A DNA stretch of 64,000 bases, taken from positions 81,513-145,512 of the forward strand of contig CAYPGQ010000001.1 in assembly GCA_964410125.1 (NCBI GenBank), in the 5' to 3' direction. The notes under the pieces are model-generated. The model was not told the DNA's origin. It saw only the letters and a program-made list of their open reading frames with translations, and made no database searches. Origin of the DNA: G020348385 sp964410125. GTDB taxonomy: Bacteria > Acidobacteriota > Aminicenantia > Aminicenantales > Aminicenantaceae. This document shows, piece after piece, positions 9,646 through 18,637 of this stretch (position 1 is the first letter of the stretch; each line of letters begins with the position of its first letter). Both the position numbers and the translations under genes were made by a program.

Positions 9646-12453
9646 TTATTTATCGAACCAATAATCTGGGAGTATAACTGCTTTTCTCTTTAACACTTTT
9701 CCGTCAGCCATCAACGCTATTGTATATTCACCTGGTTTGACACGATAATACGCATACAGCCGGTCTGTTAAGCCCGGAGGCTGATGGACTCTTGTCTGTA
9801 ATGATCGGCCCCATTTGTCCACCTCTTCATCAGGATCGCCATACCATTCCACAGTGTCGTAGTAATCGAAGAATTCCTCGTCTTCCTCCATGAATTTTTG
9901 CCATCTTTCCCAACGGGCAATTTCCTTTTGAGTCCTCTCTCTCCGCCAGGTCATCCCCCACTCTACTCTGTTCAGGCTTTGTGTATTCGATCCAGAAAAT
10001 TCATTGATGATCCGTTTTTTATCATAAACAACAAACTTCACATCCCCTTTTATTGGCTGTTTCAGGTAATAGTTAATCACTACAGAATGGGACTCGTTTT
10101 CGCCGGCAAAGTTTTGGGCGCTTGTGGCTTTCTGGCTGGGCATGATCCACTGCACCTTCGGTTCAATGGCGAACATGTAGACATCTTTCAATAAAACATC
10201 CGGAGTTAATTCCTGCAAGGGAGAGATGCCAGTGATGAAAAATCCCCTGCCGTGTGTTCCCACAACAAGATCATTCTCCCTTGGATGGATCACAAGATCA
10301 TGCACTGGGATGGTTGGCATATTATTTTTCATCTTAGTCCAGTTTTGCCCCCCATCTATGGTGACATACACAGCCTTATCCGTTCCGATAAACAGCAAAT
10401 GTGGATTTTTGTGGTCCTCGCGAATGACATTGACCGATTCCTCGGGCAAATTACTGACAATTGAGGTCCATGTATCTCCAAAATCTAAGGTTTTGTAGAC
10501 AAAAGGCCTGAAATCATCATTGTGAAATCCTGTATAGGTTAAGTAGGCTGTTCCTGCATCAAAATGGGAAGCGATGATTCTGCTGACCCAATATCCCGGA
10601 TTTTTTGGAATCCGGTCATCCAACTTCGTCCAAGTTTTCCCCTCATTTCTTGTTAAATGGACATTCCCATCATCCGTTCCGACCCAGATCACACCCTTTT
10701 CAACAGGCGATTCATCTATAGTTGTTATCGTGCAATACTGGACAGCACCCACTCCTTTGATCTTTTGAGGATCGTTTGTGGTCAAATCCGGGCTTATTTG
10801 CTCCCAGCTTTCCCCCCTATTGGAAGAACGAAGGACCATGTTGGCCCCATGATAAATTACTTCTGGATTGTGAGGGGAAAGCAAAAAAGGAGCGTTCCAA
10901 TTAAACCTAACGCCAGATTCCCTTTCTATCTGGATATGTTTTCTCTTCCCGGTCTTCTGATCGATCCGGCTTAGTCCGCCGAATTGGGATTCACTGTACA
11001 ACCAGCGGCTGTTGGTCGGATCGACCTGGTTATAAAATCCGTCTCCTCCTTGGACATGTTCCCAATCTTCGAACCGTATCGGGAAACGGCCCTTTTTTGT
11101 GCTGGGCCCCTTCCACGAGCCAAAATCCTGCATGCCGCCGTAGACATTGTATGGATAGTCCATGTCGACTCCGAGGGCATATAGTTGTGCCATGGACAAT
11201 TCGTCCGGATGATACCAGTTTTTACCGGAATCATAGGTGATGGCCATTCCATAGTCATAGCCCATCAATATATGCCTGGAATCGTGGGGATCGATCCACA
11301 ACACATGATTGTCTCCTCCGTAGCGAAAGGCTCTCCTCCAGGTTTTCCCTCCATCTGTCGATTCATCTGCCCGAGAACTCAACACAAAAACATGATCCTC
11401 ATCGTTGGGATCGACAATGATCTGGCCGTAATAATTTGATCTGTTTCCGATGCTTTTCCCTTCCGGGCTGACCAGCCGCCAGGATTCCCCTCTGTCATCG
11501 CTGCGGTATATTCCGTGTCCGACTGTGGGTTTGCTCGCCGGTTTCCCTTCGAACAATTCCTTATAGCGTTTTTCATAAGACATGCCTGGTATGTTGGCAT
11601 TATCTACTGTGGCATAAAGGATTTTCGGATTTTTGGGGTAAATGGCCAGACCGATTTTCCCGAGCATTCCCCCTGGAAGGCCATTGATCAGTTTTTTCCA
11701 TGTTTTCCCTTCATCGACTGTCTTGTGTATCCCGCTTCCTGGACCTGCTGTTCGAAAGGACCAGGCCCAACGCCTTCTGTCATAACTGGATGCATAAAGG
11801 ATATCTGGATCGCCGGAATCCATTACAAGATCGGTGGCTCCTATATATCTATCATAAACAACAACCTCCAGTGATTTTTTCCATGTTTTCCCTCCATTTG
11901 ACGTCTTGTATACACCTCGCTCGGTATTCTCGGAATAAAGATGCCCTTGGGCTGCCACATAAACAATATTTGGATTTTCAGGATGGATCACGACACGGCC
12001 AATGTGATGGGATTCTTTTAATCCCATGTATTTCCAGGTCTTTCCTCCATCTGTAGATTTGTACATCCCGTTGCCAAAATATGTGCTATTGCGAAGGTTG
12101 GCCTCACCTGTTCCGATCCACACGATGTTTGGATCGGATGGTGCGACTGCGATATCTCCGATGGATGAAATATTTTCATGATCAAAAACAGGAAAAAAGG
12201 AATGCCCGTTATTGATCGTCTTCCACACTCCTCCCGGACCAGCTCCGACATAAAATGTATGAGAATCCTGTTTTGCTACAGCAAAGGCCACGACTCTCCC
12301 GCCCTGCCGAGTGGGGCCTATCTCCCGGGAATGAAAAAATTTCAAAAACTCCTCAGAGAGCTCCTGACCGAAAACATCCGATAGCAATAGGGAAAAAATC
12401 ACCATGAGCCCTATGCTTAAGTGTTTTAAAAGTAGCCTCTTTTTCAAAACCAT
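9646..12453 (-). CDS. Secreted BNR/sortilin-type beta-propeller protein
   Basis: The 935-residue product has a signal peptide (ends near DVFGQ) and about ten Asp-box (BNR) repeats, such as STDGGKTW, SNGGKTW, STDGGKTW and TIDGGQNW. These build sortilin/VPS10-like propellers. The opening motif REIGPTRQGGRV and the phrase GGVWKTINNG are typical of the secreted family often labelled glycosyl hydrolase without proof of activity. The first ATG is at 12471, but the in-frame ATG at 12453 has a perfect AGGAGG four bases upstream (12458-12463), so I place the start there. It follows the M24-family gene with a gap of about 64 bases. The role is unknown. Confidence 0.8.
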   Translation of the reverse strand: MVLKKRLLLKHLSIGLMVIFSLLLSDVFGQELSEEFLKFFHSREIGPTRQGGRVVAFAVAKQDSHTFYVGAGPGGVWKTINNGHSFFPVFDHENISSIGDIAVAPSDPNIVWIGTGEANLRNSTYFGNGMYKSTDGGKTWKYMGLKESHHIGRVVIHPENPNIVYVAAQGHLYSENTERGVYKTSNGGKTWKKSLEVVVYDRYIGATDLVMDSGDPDILYASSYDRRRWAWSFRTAGPGSGIHKTVDEGKTWKKLINGLPGGMLGKIGLAIYPKNPKILYATVDNANIPGMSYEKRYKELFEGKPASKPTVGHGIYRSDDRGESWRLVSPEGKSIGNRSNYYGQIIVDPNDEDHVFVLSSRADESTDGGKTWRRAFRYGGDNHVLWIDPHDSRHILMGYDYGMAITYDSGKNWYHPDELSMAQLYALGVDMDYPYNVYGGMQDFGSWKGPSTKKGRFPIRFEDWEHVQGGDGFYNQVDPTNSRWLYSESQFGGLSRIDQKTGKRKHIQIERESGVRFNWNAPFLLSPHNPEVIYHGANMVLRSSNRGESWEQISPDLTTNDPQKIKGVGAVQYCTITTIDESPVEKGVIWVGTDDGNVHLTRNEGKTWTKLDDRIPKNPGYWVSRIIASHFDAGTAYLTYTGFHNDDFRPFVYKTLDFGDTWTSIVSNLPEESVNVIREDHKNPHLLFIGTDKAVYVTIDGGQNWTKMKNNMPTIPVHDLVIHPRENDLVVGTHGRGFFITGISPLQELTPDVLLKDVYMFAIEPKVQWIMPSQKATSAQNFAGENESHSVVINYYLKQPIKGDVKFVVYDKKRIINEFSGSNTQSLNRVEWGMTWRRERTQKEIARWERWQKFMEEDEEFFDYYDTVEWYGDPDEEVDKWGRSLQTRVHQPPGLTDRLYAYYRVKPGEYTIALMADGKVLKRKAVILPDYWFDK

Positions 12454-12517
12454 CACGCCTCCTAAATACAAAATATTTCTTTCTTGTAGACTTATCGCAA
12501 CTGTTTCGGGCTTCAGC

Positions 12518-13900
12518 TCACCTGATCACATGCCACTTGTGTTCTTGTGGCCGGGCAAGGTATTGCAATCCATCTTTCGTGAAAGCTGTGATCTGTCCGA
12601 TGCCCAACTCGACACCGTGTTTCCAACCGGGAACAGCAATTCTGGTGTGCGGTTCAAAGGCATAAAGGGTGTTGAAATGCAGCTTATGATTATTCGTCAC
12701 GATCGACGTGGGATAATAGCCAGTGCCTGATGTCATGCCGGCAACATAGGATTTCCTGTCAAACATATAACCTCCCAGCCAGAAACGCCATATGTACATC
12801 GGGGGAGGATGAAATCCCAATTCGGTCTCGATGATCCCCTCCTCCGGAATTATCTTCCTGGATGCTGCGACAATTTCCTTCCCTGTGCGCCTTACCTTGA
12901 ATTCTTTCCTGAACAGATCCTGGATTCGGTTGACTTTTCGCAACGCCTCTTTCAATGGCTCTGGGACATCGGTCTCGCCTTTTTTCAATACGTAGGCATG
13001 CTGGTGAGAATCGGTAATCAGTCCGTACAAATAAAGATCGGTATCACAACTGACAACATCGCCTCGTCGAATGATTACGCTGACTCCATTGTTAGTTCTT
13101 CCGTTTCGAAAAAATTCGGGAGGATCATCATATTTGGCCATGTTTTTTTCATTTCTCTGCACATTGATGGTGGGATAGTTTTCCATATCCAGGCCCAGTT
13201 CCAGGTATTTATGCAGGACCCACCAGTTCAAATCTTCTGTCGTTGTGACATCAGGAATAACCACTTTATTCGAAAACGCCTCGGCAATAACCTCATTGGC
13301 GACTCTTTGCACATGACGGTAAACACTTATCCTTTCTGGGCCGACTGTCTCAAGCCATCTCACTCCCAATGTCCAGGAATCAATGGACCGAGAGGCATAC
13401 TTTTTCCCCAGGGCCAAGATCATTTTTTCCTTGTTATATTGATCAATGGCGATTGTGTTGGGATCCCGCTCTTTCACTAATTCTGAAATATGTTCATAAT
13501 CCCGGGGTTCCACATTTTCGATCTTTTTTCCTGTGTCATAAAACATAAGAAATCTAGGAAGTCTTTGCGAGCCTGGAGGAGCATATTTGCTGGGATAGGT
13601 CAAACCCTGATGATTCGCAGGTAAAAGAGAAACATAAACCGGACCTTGATTATTATAATAAAGATCGGCTTCATCATCGCGGATGATCCACATATCGATA
13701 CCCTGTTCCCTCATTACCATCGGAAGCACATGCATTATTTTCCATTTCCACCACTTTTCTGTGAGCTTCACCCTTTCTCGCAGGGGCAAAATATTCTTGC
13801 TGTCTTCGATCGCTACAATTTGGGCTTGAATAAAAATCTGACTTGTCAAAATCCCCAATATCAATACAAACAAAAACCATAATAAACCTTTTTTGCTCAT
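12518..13900 (-). CDS. Exported M24 (creatinase/Xaa-Pro aminopeptidase-like) family protein
   Basis: The 460-residue protein starts with a signal peptide (about 1-27, SQIFIQAQ). It then has a creatinase-type N-terminal domain and an M24 'pita-bread' region. Two Asp ligands fit the spacing D-x10-D in SCDTDLYLYGLITD, and the first Glu fits in YAFEPHTR. The usual His ligand motif (GHGIG) and the last Glu (RIEDxVLVT, here IGQITAFT) are not evident, so peptidase activity is doubtful. AGGAGGAACG precedes the ATG. It lies between an M28-like fragment and the BNR protein, probably in one transcript. Confidence 0.75.
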   Translation of the reverse strand: MSKKGLLWFLFVLILGILTSQIFIQAQIVAIEDSKNILPLRERVKLTEKWWKWKIMHVLPMVMREQGIDMWIIRDDEADLYYNNQGPVYVSLLPANHQGLTYPSKYAPPGSQRLPRFLMFYDTGKKIENVEPRDYEHISELVKERDPNTIAIDQYNKEKMILALGKKYASRSIDSWTLGVRWLETVGPERISVYRHVQRVANEVIAEAFSNKVVIPDVTTTEDLNWWVLHKYLELGLDMENYPTINVQRNEKNMAKYDDPPEFFRNGRTNNGVSVIIRRGDVVSCDTDLYLYGLITDSHQHAYVLKKGETDVPEPLKEALRKVNRIQDLFRKEFKVRRTGKEIVAASRKIIPEEGIIETELGFHPPPMYIWRFWLGGYMFDRKSYVAGMTSGTGYYPTSIVTNNHKLHFNTLYAFEPHTRIAVPGWKHGVELGIGQITAFTKDGLQYLARPQEHKWHVIR

Positions 13901-13919
13901 CGTTCCTCCTCCTATTTAC

Positions 13920-14135
13920 CTATTTATGCCATCGCCTATTGTTTTTCATTTGATTGGGCGTTCTCGGGAGTTTCTGATCCTGCATGGCCGCGTTATATGC
14001 GAAACTCGCGCGGTTGAATCCCTCGTCCCTGATATTTTCTATCATTTCGTAATCGATTTTTTCCTGGGATGACACTAAAAAAGAACTGAGAATTCCGAAT
14101 GCAACCACCGACAAATATTTTCCATATTTTTTCAT
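13920..14135 (-). pseudogene. Short secreted protein, probable N-terminal remnant of an M28-type peptidase
   Basis: The 71-residue product has a signal peptide (about 1-23) and then EKIDYEMIENIRDEGFNRAS. That stretch closely resembles the start of mature secreted M28 / carboxypeptidase Q-like proteins, which begin with a conserved YEMIxxIRxEGFxRS helix. After that the sequence diverges and stops, and no catalytic domain follows. AGGAGG lies just before the ATG, so the fragment may still be translated. I call it a truncated remnant, but a genuine small secreted protein is not excluded. It precedes the M24-family gene by 19 bases. Confidence 0.45.
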
Positions 14136-14343
14136 TCGTCCTCCTTTTCAATTAGCTTGAATTAAAATTAAATATGTCCGCTCAATAGGAAGGCCTTTAT
14201 CCAACATATCCGCACCAAATAATGATTTTTGTCCACCTTTTCACGTTTGAGCTTTTCATACTACCACTTTTCTGTCTTGTTTATCTAGGAAAGTTTTACT
14301 ATTCTATAGAGAATATGTCCAAAATCTCAATGGAGATTCAAGA

Positions 14344-15615
14344 ATGATTAAAACCACCAAAACCGCCCCAAAATTGGACCGCCGTCAGTTTCTGAAGATA
14401 AGCACACTGGCGACTGCATCCGGAGCCTTGATGGGAACGAGTGCAAATTGCTTTCCTGTTAAAATCACAGACAAATGCAAACGAATGGACCAAAAAAACA
14501 CGATTTTTGCGAGGCAGCTCTGGGACTTTGAATTTGTTAAAAGAATCGAAGCATCCATCGATAGATCAAGCATTGAAGCCCTGGAAAAAGTGAAAGGATG
14601 GACTCCTCTGGATGAGGCATTGGATGAAGCAGCATGGGCTCTGGACCATAAATTCGCCTCGGAGAGCGAAAACGGCCAGCCCCATTCCCAAGCTTATGAA
14701 TGGGATGAACCTGTACGAAGAAATAAAGTTGAATTCCAAAATCCCAAAGATGCCAGCAGAAAAATCAAAAAAGCTGCACGCTACCTTGGGGCAGATCTCG
14801 TTGGAATTTCCCCCTATGATCCTCTCTGGACTTACTCCCGGCTGATCAAAGAAAACTTCGAATCGGAGCCAGACTCAGATGGAAGGCCAGAATTAGAGCA
14901 TTTTGTCCCAGAATTTCCGTTTGAGCCAAAATCTGTTGTGGTCATTGCTGTTGAAATGGACTATGAAACAATCGCGCTTTCTCCATCATCCCTCGAAGGG
15001 GCAGCCACTGGCCTCGGGTACTCCCGAATGTGCTCTGTGGGATATTCGGTGGCAACTTTCATTCGAGCCCTGGGGTATCGAGCTTTTGCCAACGGGAACG
15101 ATGTTTCCTTGAGCATTCCTTATGCAATCGCAGCTGGATTAGGTGAACTGGGCCGCCACGGTTTATTGATAACTCCGGAATACGGACCCCGAGTGAGATT
15201 GGTGAAGATTTTCACTGAACTGGAGCTCAAACCTGACAAGCCCAAGACTTTTGGAGTATGGGAATTCTGTAAACACTGTAAGCGCTGCGCTGATTCCTGT
15301 CCTTCCCAGGCCATTTCAACGGGTGAACCCACATTGGAGGGCAAAACGATTTCCAACAATCCAGGTGTCTTGAAGTGGTATATCAATCCTGAAAAATGCA
15401 TCCAGTTCTGGAGGGAGAACGGATCAGACTGTGCCAACTGCATAACAGCCTGCCCTTTTAATAAACTTCCGATGTGGCATCATCAGCTTTCGGCAGGAAT
15501 AGCAGCTCTTCCGGCTGCACCAATACACACGTTAATGGCTAAAATGGATAAATTCTTCGGATTCGGGGATATCAATAACAGACGGGCGAACGCAGCCTTC
15601 TGGGACGAGGATTGA
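14344..15615 (+). CDS. rdhA: Reductive dehalogenase catalytic subunit
   Basis: The 423-residue protein has a twin-arginine signal (DRRQFLK, Arg13-Arg14) for folded export. The corrinoid-binding core includes the family signature GELGRHGLLITPEYGPRVRL (266-285). Two 4Fe-4S cluster motifs close it: C309-x2-C312-x2-C315-x3-C319-P and C352-x10-C363-x2-C366-x3-C370-P. RdhA enzymes remove halogens from organohalides using cobamide and iron-sulfur clusters, usually as the end of a respiratory chain. It is a little shorter than most respiratory RdhAs (about 450-550). GGAG lies before the ATG. The 208-base upstream gap holds a 5-base-arm dyad (ATTCT/AGAAT, 14301-14314) of unknown meaning. It is followed by rdhB and rdhC. 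The substrate cannot be inferred. Confidence 0.9.
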   Translation: MIKTTKTAPKLDRRQFLKISTLATASGALMGTSANCFPVKITDKCKRMDQKNTIFARQLWDFEFVKRIEASIDRSSIEALEKVKGWTPLDEALDEAAWALDHKFASESENGQPHSQAYEWDEPVRRNKVEFQNPKDASRKIKKAARYLGADLVGISPYDPLWTYSRLIKENFESEPDSDGRPELEHFVPEFPFEPKSVVVIAVEMDYETIALSPSSLEGAATGLGYSRMCSVGYSVATFIRALGYRAFANGNDVSLSIPYAIAAGLGELGRHGLLITPEYGPRVRLVKIFTELELKPDKPKTFGVWEFCKHCKRCADSCPSQAISTGEPTLEGKTISNNPGVLKWYINPEKCIQFWRENGSDCANCITACPFNKLPMWHHQLSAGIAALPAAPIHTLMAKMDKFFGFGDINNRRANAAFWDED

Positions 15616-15619
15616 TACA

Positions 15620-15913
15620 ATGAGTCTTATAACATTTTGTCTAGGAGCCATGGTTGTTTTAATTTTATGGGGAATTACAGGTTGGATCAAAAAGAACCAA
15701 ATCAAACTTTCCTGGCCTTCCTGGTTGGGAGTCATCCTGACCGCATTTCTTGCATTTTTCACGGTCGCATGGTTACTGAGTTGCATTATAGAGCGAGAAT
15801 CACAGGCAGCCGGAATGGGACTTTTGATTTTTGGGGCCCTGGCCTTTATCGCTTTCGGGCTGACACGGAAAAAAATCATCAAAGACACCAAATCCCAAGC
15901 TAAAGGAAAATAA
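15620..15913 (+). CDS. rdhB: Reductive dehalogenase membrane anchor
   Basis: The 97-residue protein has three membrane segments (about 4-22, 34-56, 65-84). The short extracytoplasmic loop after helix 2 reads IIERESQAAGMG, matching the conserved ExExxAA motif of RdhB anchors, which tether RdhA to the outer face of the membrane. It starts 4 bases after the rdhA stop, with GAGG from the end of rdhA as its ribosome binding site, so the two are translationally coupled. Confidence 0.8.
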   Translation: MSLITFCLGAMVVLILWGITGWIKKNQIKLSWPSWLGVILTAFLAFFTVAWLLSCIIERESQAAGMGLLIFGALAFIAFGLTRKKIIKDTKSQAKGK

Positions 15914-15934
15914 AAAGAGACTCGACCTCTAAAC

Positions 15935-17116
15935 ATGAACCATAAAAATTATAAGATCTTGAACAAAACATCCATCCTGAAAATTATTGTTTGGTTTACA
16001 GTTATTATCTCTTTGACCTTCGCCTATATTTATGGATTTATCCGAAAAGACACACAAGTGTTGACACTCCTCCGCAGCATTTTTTCTGAAAAGGTTAAAT
16101 TCAAAACAAGAGGCAATAATCCCCTGTTACTGGAGATCTATGACCAGGAAACAAGAAAATTTCTGGGATATTGCGCAGTAGAAAAATCTCAGGGATGGGG
16201 CGGACCATTGCTTGTAGCTGCCATCATCGATTCGGGAGGCACCCTTAAAAAGGCCATAGTCTTAGATCACAAAGAAACCCCATCCTTTTTCCTTAAGTTA
16301 CAAAGACACAATTTCTTAGATCAATTTTCTGGGAAAGGGATTTCTGAACCATTCATTATGGAAGAGGATATAGATACGATCACTCAAGCTACCGTCACGT
16401 CCAAGGCAGTAACAGATGCCGTGAGAACAGCTTCTCATGCGCTAGGGAAAAAGCTTTTAAATCTCCAAATCAAGGATACGCGAGCGAGGTGGAATTTCGG
16501 AATCAATGAACTGATCCTACTTCTTCTGTATTTAGGAGTATTGATCAACATAAAACTAAAATCGAAAATTATGCGTTATATAGTCATGACAACAGCTTTT
16601 ATCTTTTTGGGCTTCTATCTCAATTCTGCCATCGCCATCGGTAACATCTCCCAGATATTGCTTGGATTTATTCCCTCGATCAAAGAAAATATATTTTGGT
16701 GGATTCTCGTAGGGGGAGCATTGCTTATGCCGCTTGTTCTGAAAAAGAATCTCTATTGTTCCTGTGTCTGTCCATTCGGAATTCTCCAGGATTACACAGC
16801 AAAACTAAGTGGTATCAACATCGTTATGCACAAAAAGAATGTGAAACTCGCCAAAACTATTGCTTACTTCCTAACCTGGATTGCCTTTATGATTATATTC
16901 ATCACCTCAAATCCTGCACTGGGAAGTTATGAACCGTTTGCCACGTTCTTTAGACTCGAAGGGATGGGAATTCAGTGGTACATCCTTCCGGCCGTTGTTC
17001 TTGGATCCTTTATCTTGACAAGATTTTTTTGCCGATTCTTCTGTCCGGTGGGAGTTATATTGAACATACTGATCAAATCCAGACAGAGTCTGGAAAATAT
17101 TTTAAAGAGACAATAA
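15935..17116 (+). CDS. rdhC: FMN-binding polyferredoxin-like membrane protein of the RdhC/NosR family
   Basis: The 393-residue protein has a first membrane helix (about 15-35) and an extracytoplasmic FMN-binding domain (about 60-170). Its motif ITQATVTSKAV corresponds to the (S/T)GATxTS site where FMN is attached covalently; Thr153 is the predicted residue. Five to six further membrane helices follow, with two CxxxCP motifs, CSCVCPFG and CRFFCPVG, as in NosR, NirI and PceC. In the family, RdhC (PceC) is proposed to pass electrons across the membrane to RdhA or to take part in its maturation. It lies 21 bases after rdhB. Confidence 0.8.
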   Translation: MNHKNYKILNKTSILKIIVWFTVIISLTFAYIYGFIRKDTQVLTLLRSIFSEKVKFKTRGNNPLLLEIYDQETRKFLGYCAVEKSQGWGGPLLVAAIIDSGGTLKKAIVLDHKETPSFFLKLQRHNFLDQFSGKGISEPFIMEEDIDTITQATVTSKAVTDAVRTASHALGKKLLNLQIKDTRARWNFGINELILLLLYLGVLINIKLKSKIMRYIVMTTAFIFLGFYLNSAIAIGNISQILLGFIPSIKENIFWWILVGGALLMPLVLKKNLYCSCVCPFGILQDYTAKLSGINIVMHKKNVKLAKTIAYFLTWIAFMIIFITSNPALGSYEPFATFFRLEGMGIQWYILPAVVLGSFILTRFFCRFFCPVGVILNILIKSRQSLENILKRQ

Positions 17117-17118
17117 AA

Positions 17119-17214
17119 ATGATCAAAATGAAGATCAAAGAGGCCATCGCAATGGCCTTGATTTTGCTTACTTTCGGGCTTATCATGGCATATTTCTACC
17201 AAATACTTTTTTAA
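17119..17214 (+). CDS. 31-residue single-pass membrane peptide following rdhC
   Basis: A short reading frame starts 2 bases after the rdhC stop. It encodes a basic head (MIKMKIKEAIAMA) and one hydrophobic helix (LILLTFGLIMAYFYQILF). The ribosome binding site is weak (AAAGAGA). No family is recognised. Its position and topology suggest a small accessory subunit of the reductive dehalogenase complex, but chance is not excluded at this length. Downstream there are 76 bases before the next gene. Confidence 0.45.
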   Translation: MIKMKIKEAIAMALILLTFGLIMAYFYQILF

Positions 17215-17290
17215 AACTCCTCCCTATGCTATACTTTCTTCCTTTCAAGAATCGAGGTCAAATTTCATCAATTTATAATGAGGTAAAAAC

Positions 17291-18595
17291 ATGAAAAAAG
17301 CCATTATTATGGGTGCTGCGGGAAGGGATTTCCACAATTTCAACGTTCATTTTCGAAAAAATGAAGATCTTCGTGTTGTGGCTTTTACAGCCACCCAAAT
17401 TCCTGATATAGAAGGCAGAAAATATCCTCCTCAACTCGCAGGAAAAATATACCCTGAGGGGATTCCTATTTATCCTGAAGAAGAGCTCGTCTCATTAATC
17501 AAGGATAATGAAGTTGACGAAGTTTATTTTTCCTACAGCGACGTCCTGCATGAGTATGTGATGCACAAAGCATCGGAAGTGATGGCAGCAGGGGCATCAT
17601 TCGTTCTCTTAGGACCGGATGAGACTATGATTAAAAGCAGGCTCCCTGTTGTCTCGGTGTGCGCAGTAAGAACAGGGTGCGGAAAAAGCCAAACCAGTCG
17701 AAAAATATCCCTTATACTAAAAAATAATGGCCGAAGAGTCGTCGTCATCCGCCACCCGATGCCGTATGGAAATCTGGCTGACCAGAAGGTCCAGCGTTTT
17801 GAAAAATACGAGGACCTTGCCAAACACCATTGCACCATCGAAGAGAGGGAGGAGTATGAACCACACATCAGCAATGGAATCATTGTCTACGCTGGTGTGG
17901 ATTTCCAGGCCATCTTGGACGAAGCAGAAAAAGAAGCGGACATCATCATATGGGATGGAGGGAACAATGATTTTTCTTTTTATAGGGCTGACCTTGAAAT
18001 TGTCGTGGTTGATCCTCACAGAGTCGGTCACGAGCTCCTATATCATCCTGGGGAGACAAATTTTAGAAGAGCAGATGTGATCGTCATCAACAAAATAGGA
18101 ACTGCGGATGAGGAAAAAGTCAATCTTGTGACAGAAAACATTAAAAAATACAATCCGAAAGCACGCGTTGTCCGCGCTAACTCCCCAATCTATGTCTCTG
18201 GAGGAGAGGAAATCGCGAATAAAAACGTCTTGGTTGTCGAGGATGGTCCCACCTTAACTCATGGCGAAATGTCTTATGGAGCTGGAATCGTTGCTGCCAA
18301 CCAATTCGGGGCTGCTACAATCATAGATCCAAGACCTTTTTCAGTCGGAAGCATTGAGGGCACATTCAAAAAATTCAAACATTTGGATAAAGTCCTCCCA
18401 GCCATGGGTTACGGAGAACAACAAATAGCTGAGCTAACTGAAACTATCAATCGCAGCGATTGTGATCTTGTTGTCAGCGGTACACCAATCGATCTTAGCC
18501 GATTGATCGAATCCAACAAAAAAATTCTTCGTGTCCAATACGATATTGAAGAAATCGGATCGCCAGATTTAGAAGAAATTCTTAAAGATTTTTAA
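17291..18595 (+). CDS. Cyclic 2,3-diphosphoglycerate synthetase-like P-loop GTPase (COG2403)
   Basis: The 434-residue protein has an N-terminal Rossmann-like part (KKAIIMGAAGRDFHNFN) and a P-loop (RTGCGKSQTSRK, about 127-138). A Walker B-like strand lies in ADIIIWDGGNNDF, and an NKxG guanine-recognition-like motif in VIVINKIGTAD. This is the COG2403 family. Its characterised archaeal member makes cyclic 2,3-diphosphoglycerate, but bacterial members are much more widespread than that compound and are often beside carbamoyltransferases. GAGGT precedes the ATG. It is 42 bases upstream of the ornithine carbamoyltransferase. The actual reaction in this organism is unproven. Confidence 0.7.
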   Translation: MKKAIIMGAAGRDFHNFNVHFRKNEDLRVVAFTATQIPDIEGRKYPPQLAGKIYPEGIPIYPEEELVSLIKDNEVDEVYFSYSDVLHEYVMHKASEVMAAGASFVLLGPDETMIKSRLPVVSVCAVRTGCGKSQTSRKISLILKNNGRRVVVIRHPMPYGNLADQKVQRFEKYEDLAKHHCTIEEREEYEPHISNGIIVYAGVDFQAILDEAEKEADIIIWDGGNNDFSFYRADLEIVVVDPHRVGHELLYHPGETNFRRADVIVINKIGTADEEKVNLVTENIKKYNPKARVVRANSPIYVSGGEEIANKNVLVVEDGPTLTHGEMSYGAGIVAANQFGAATIIDPRPFSVGSIEGTFKKFKHLDKVLPAMGYGEQQIAELTETINRSDCDLVVSGTPIDLSRLIESNKKILRVQYDIEEIGSPDLEEILKDF

Positions 18596-18637
18596 TCCAG
18601 GTTTTAAACGCGATTGAGGATAAAAAGGGAGGATAAA

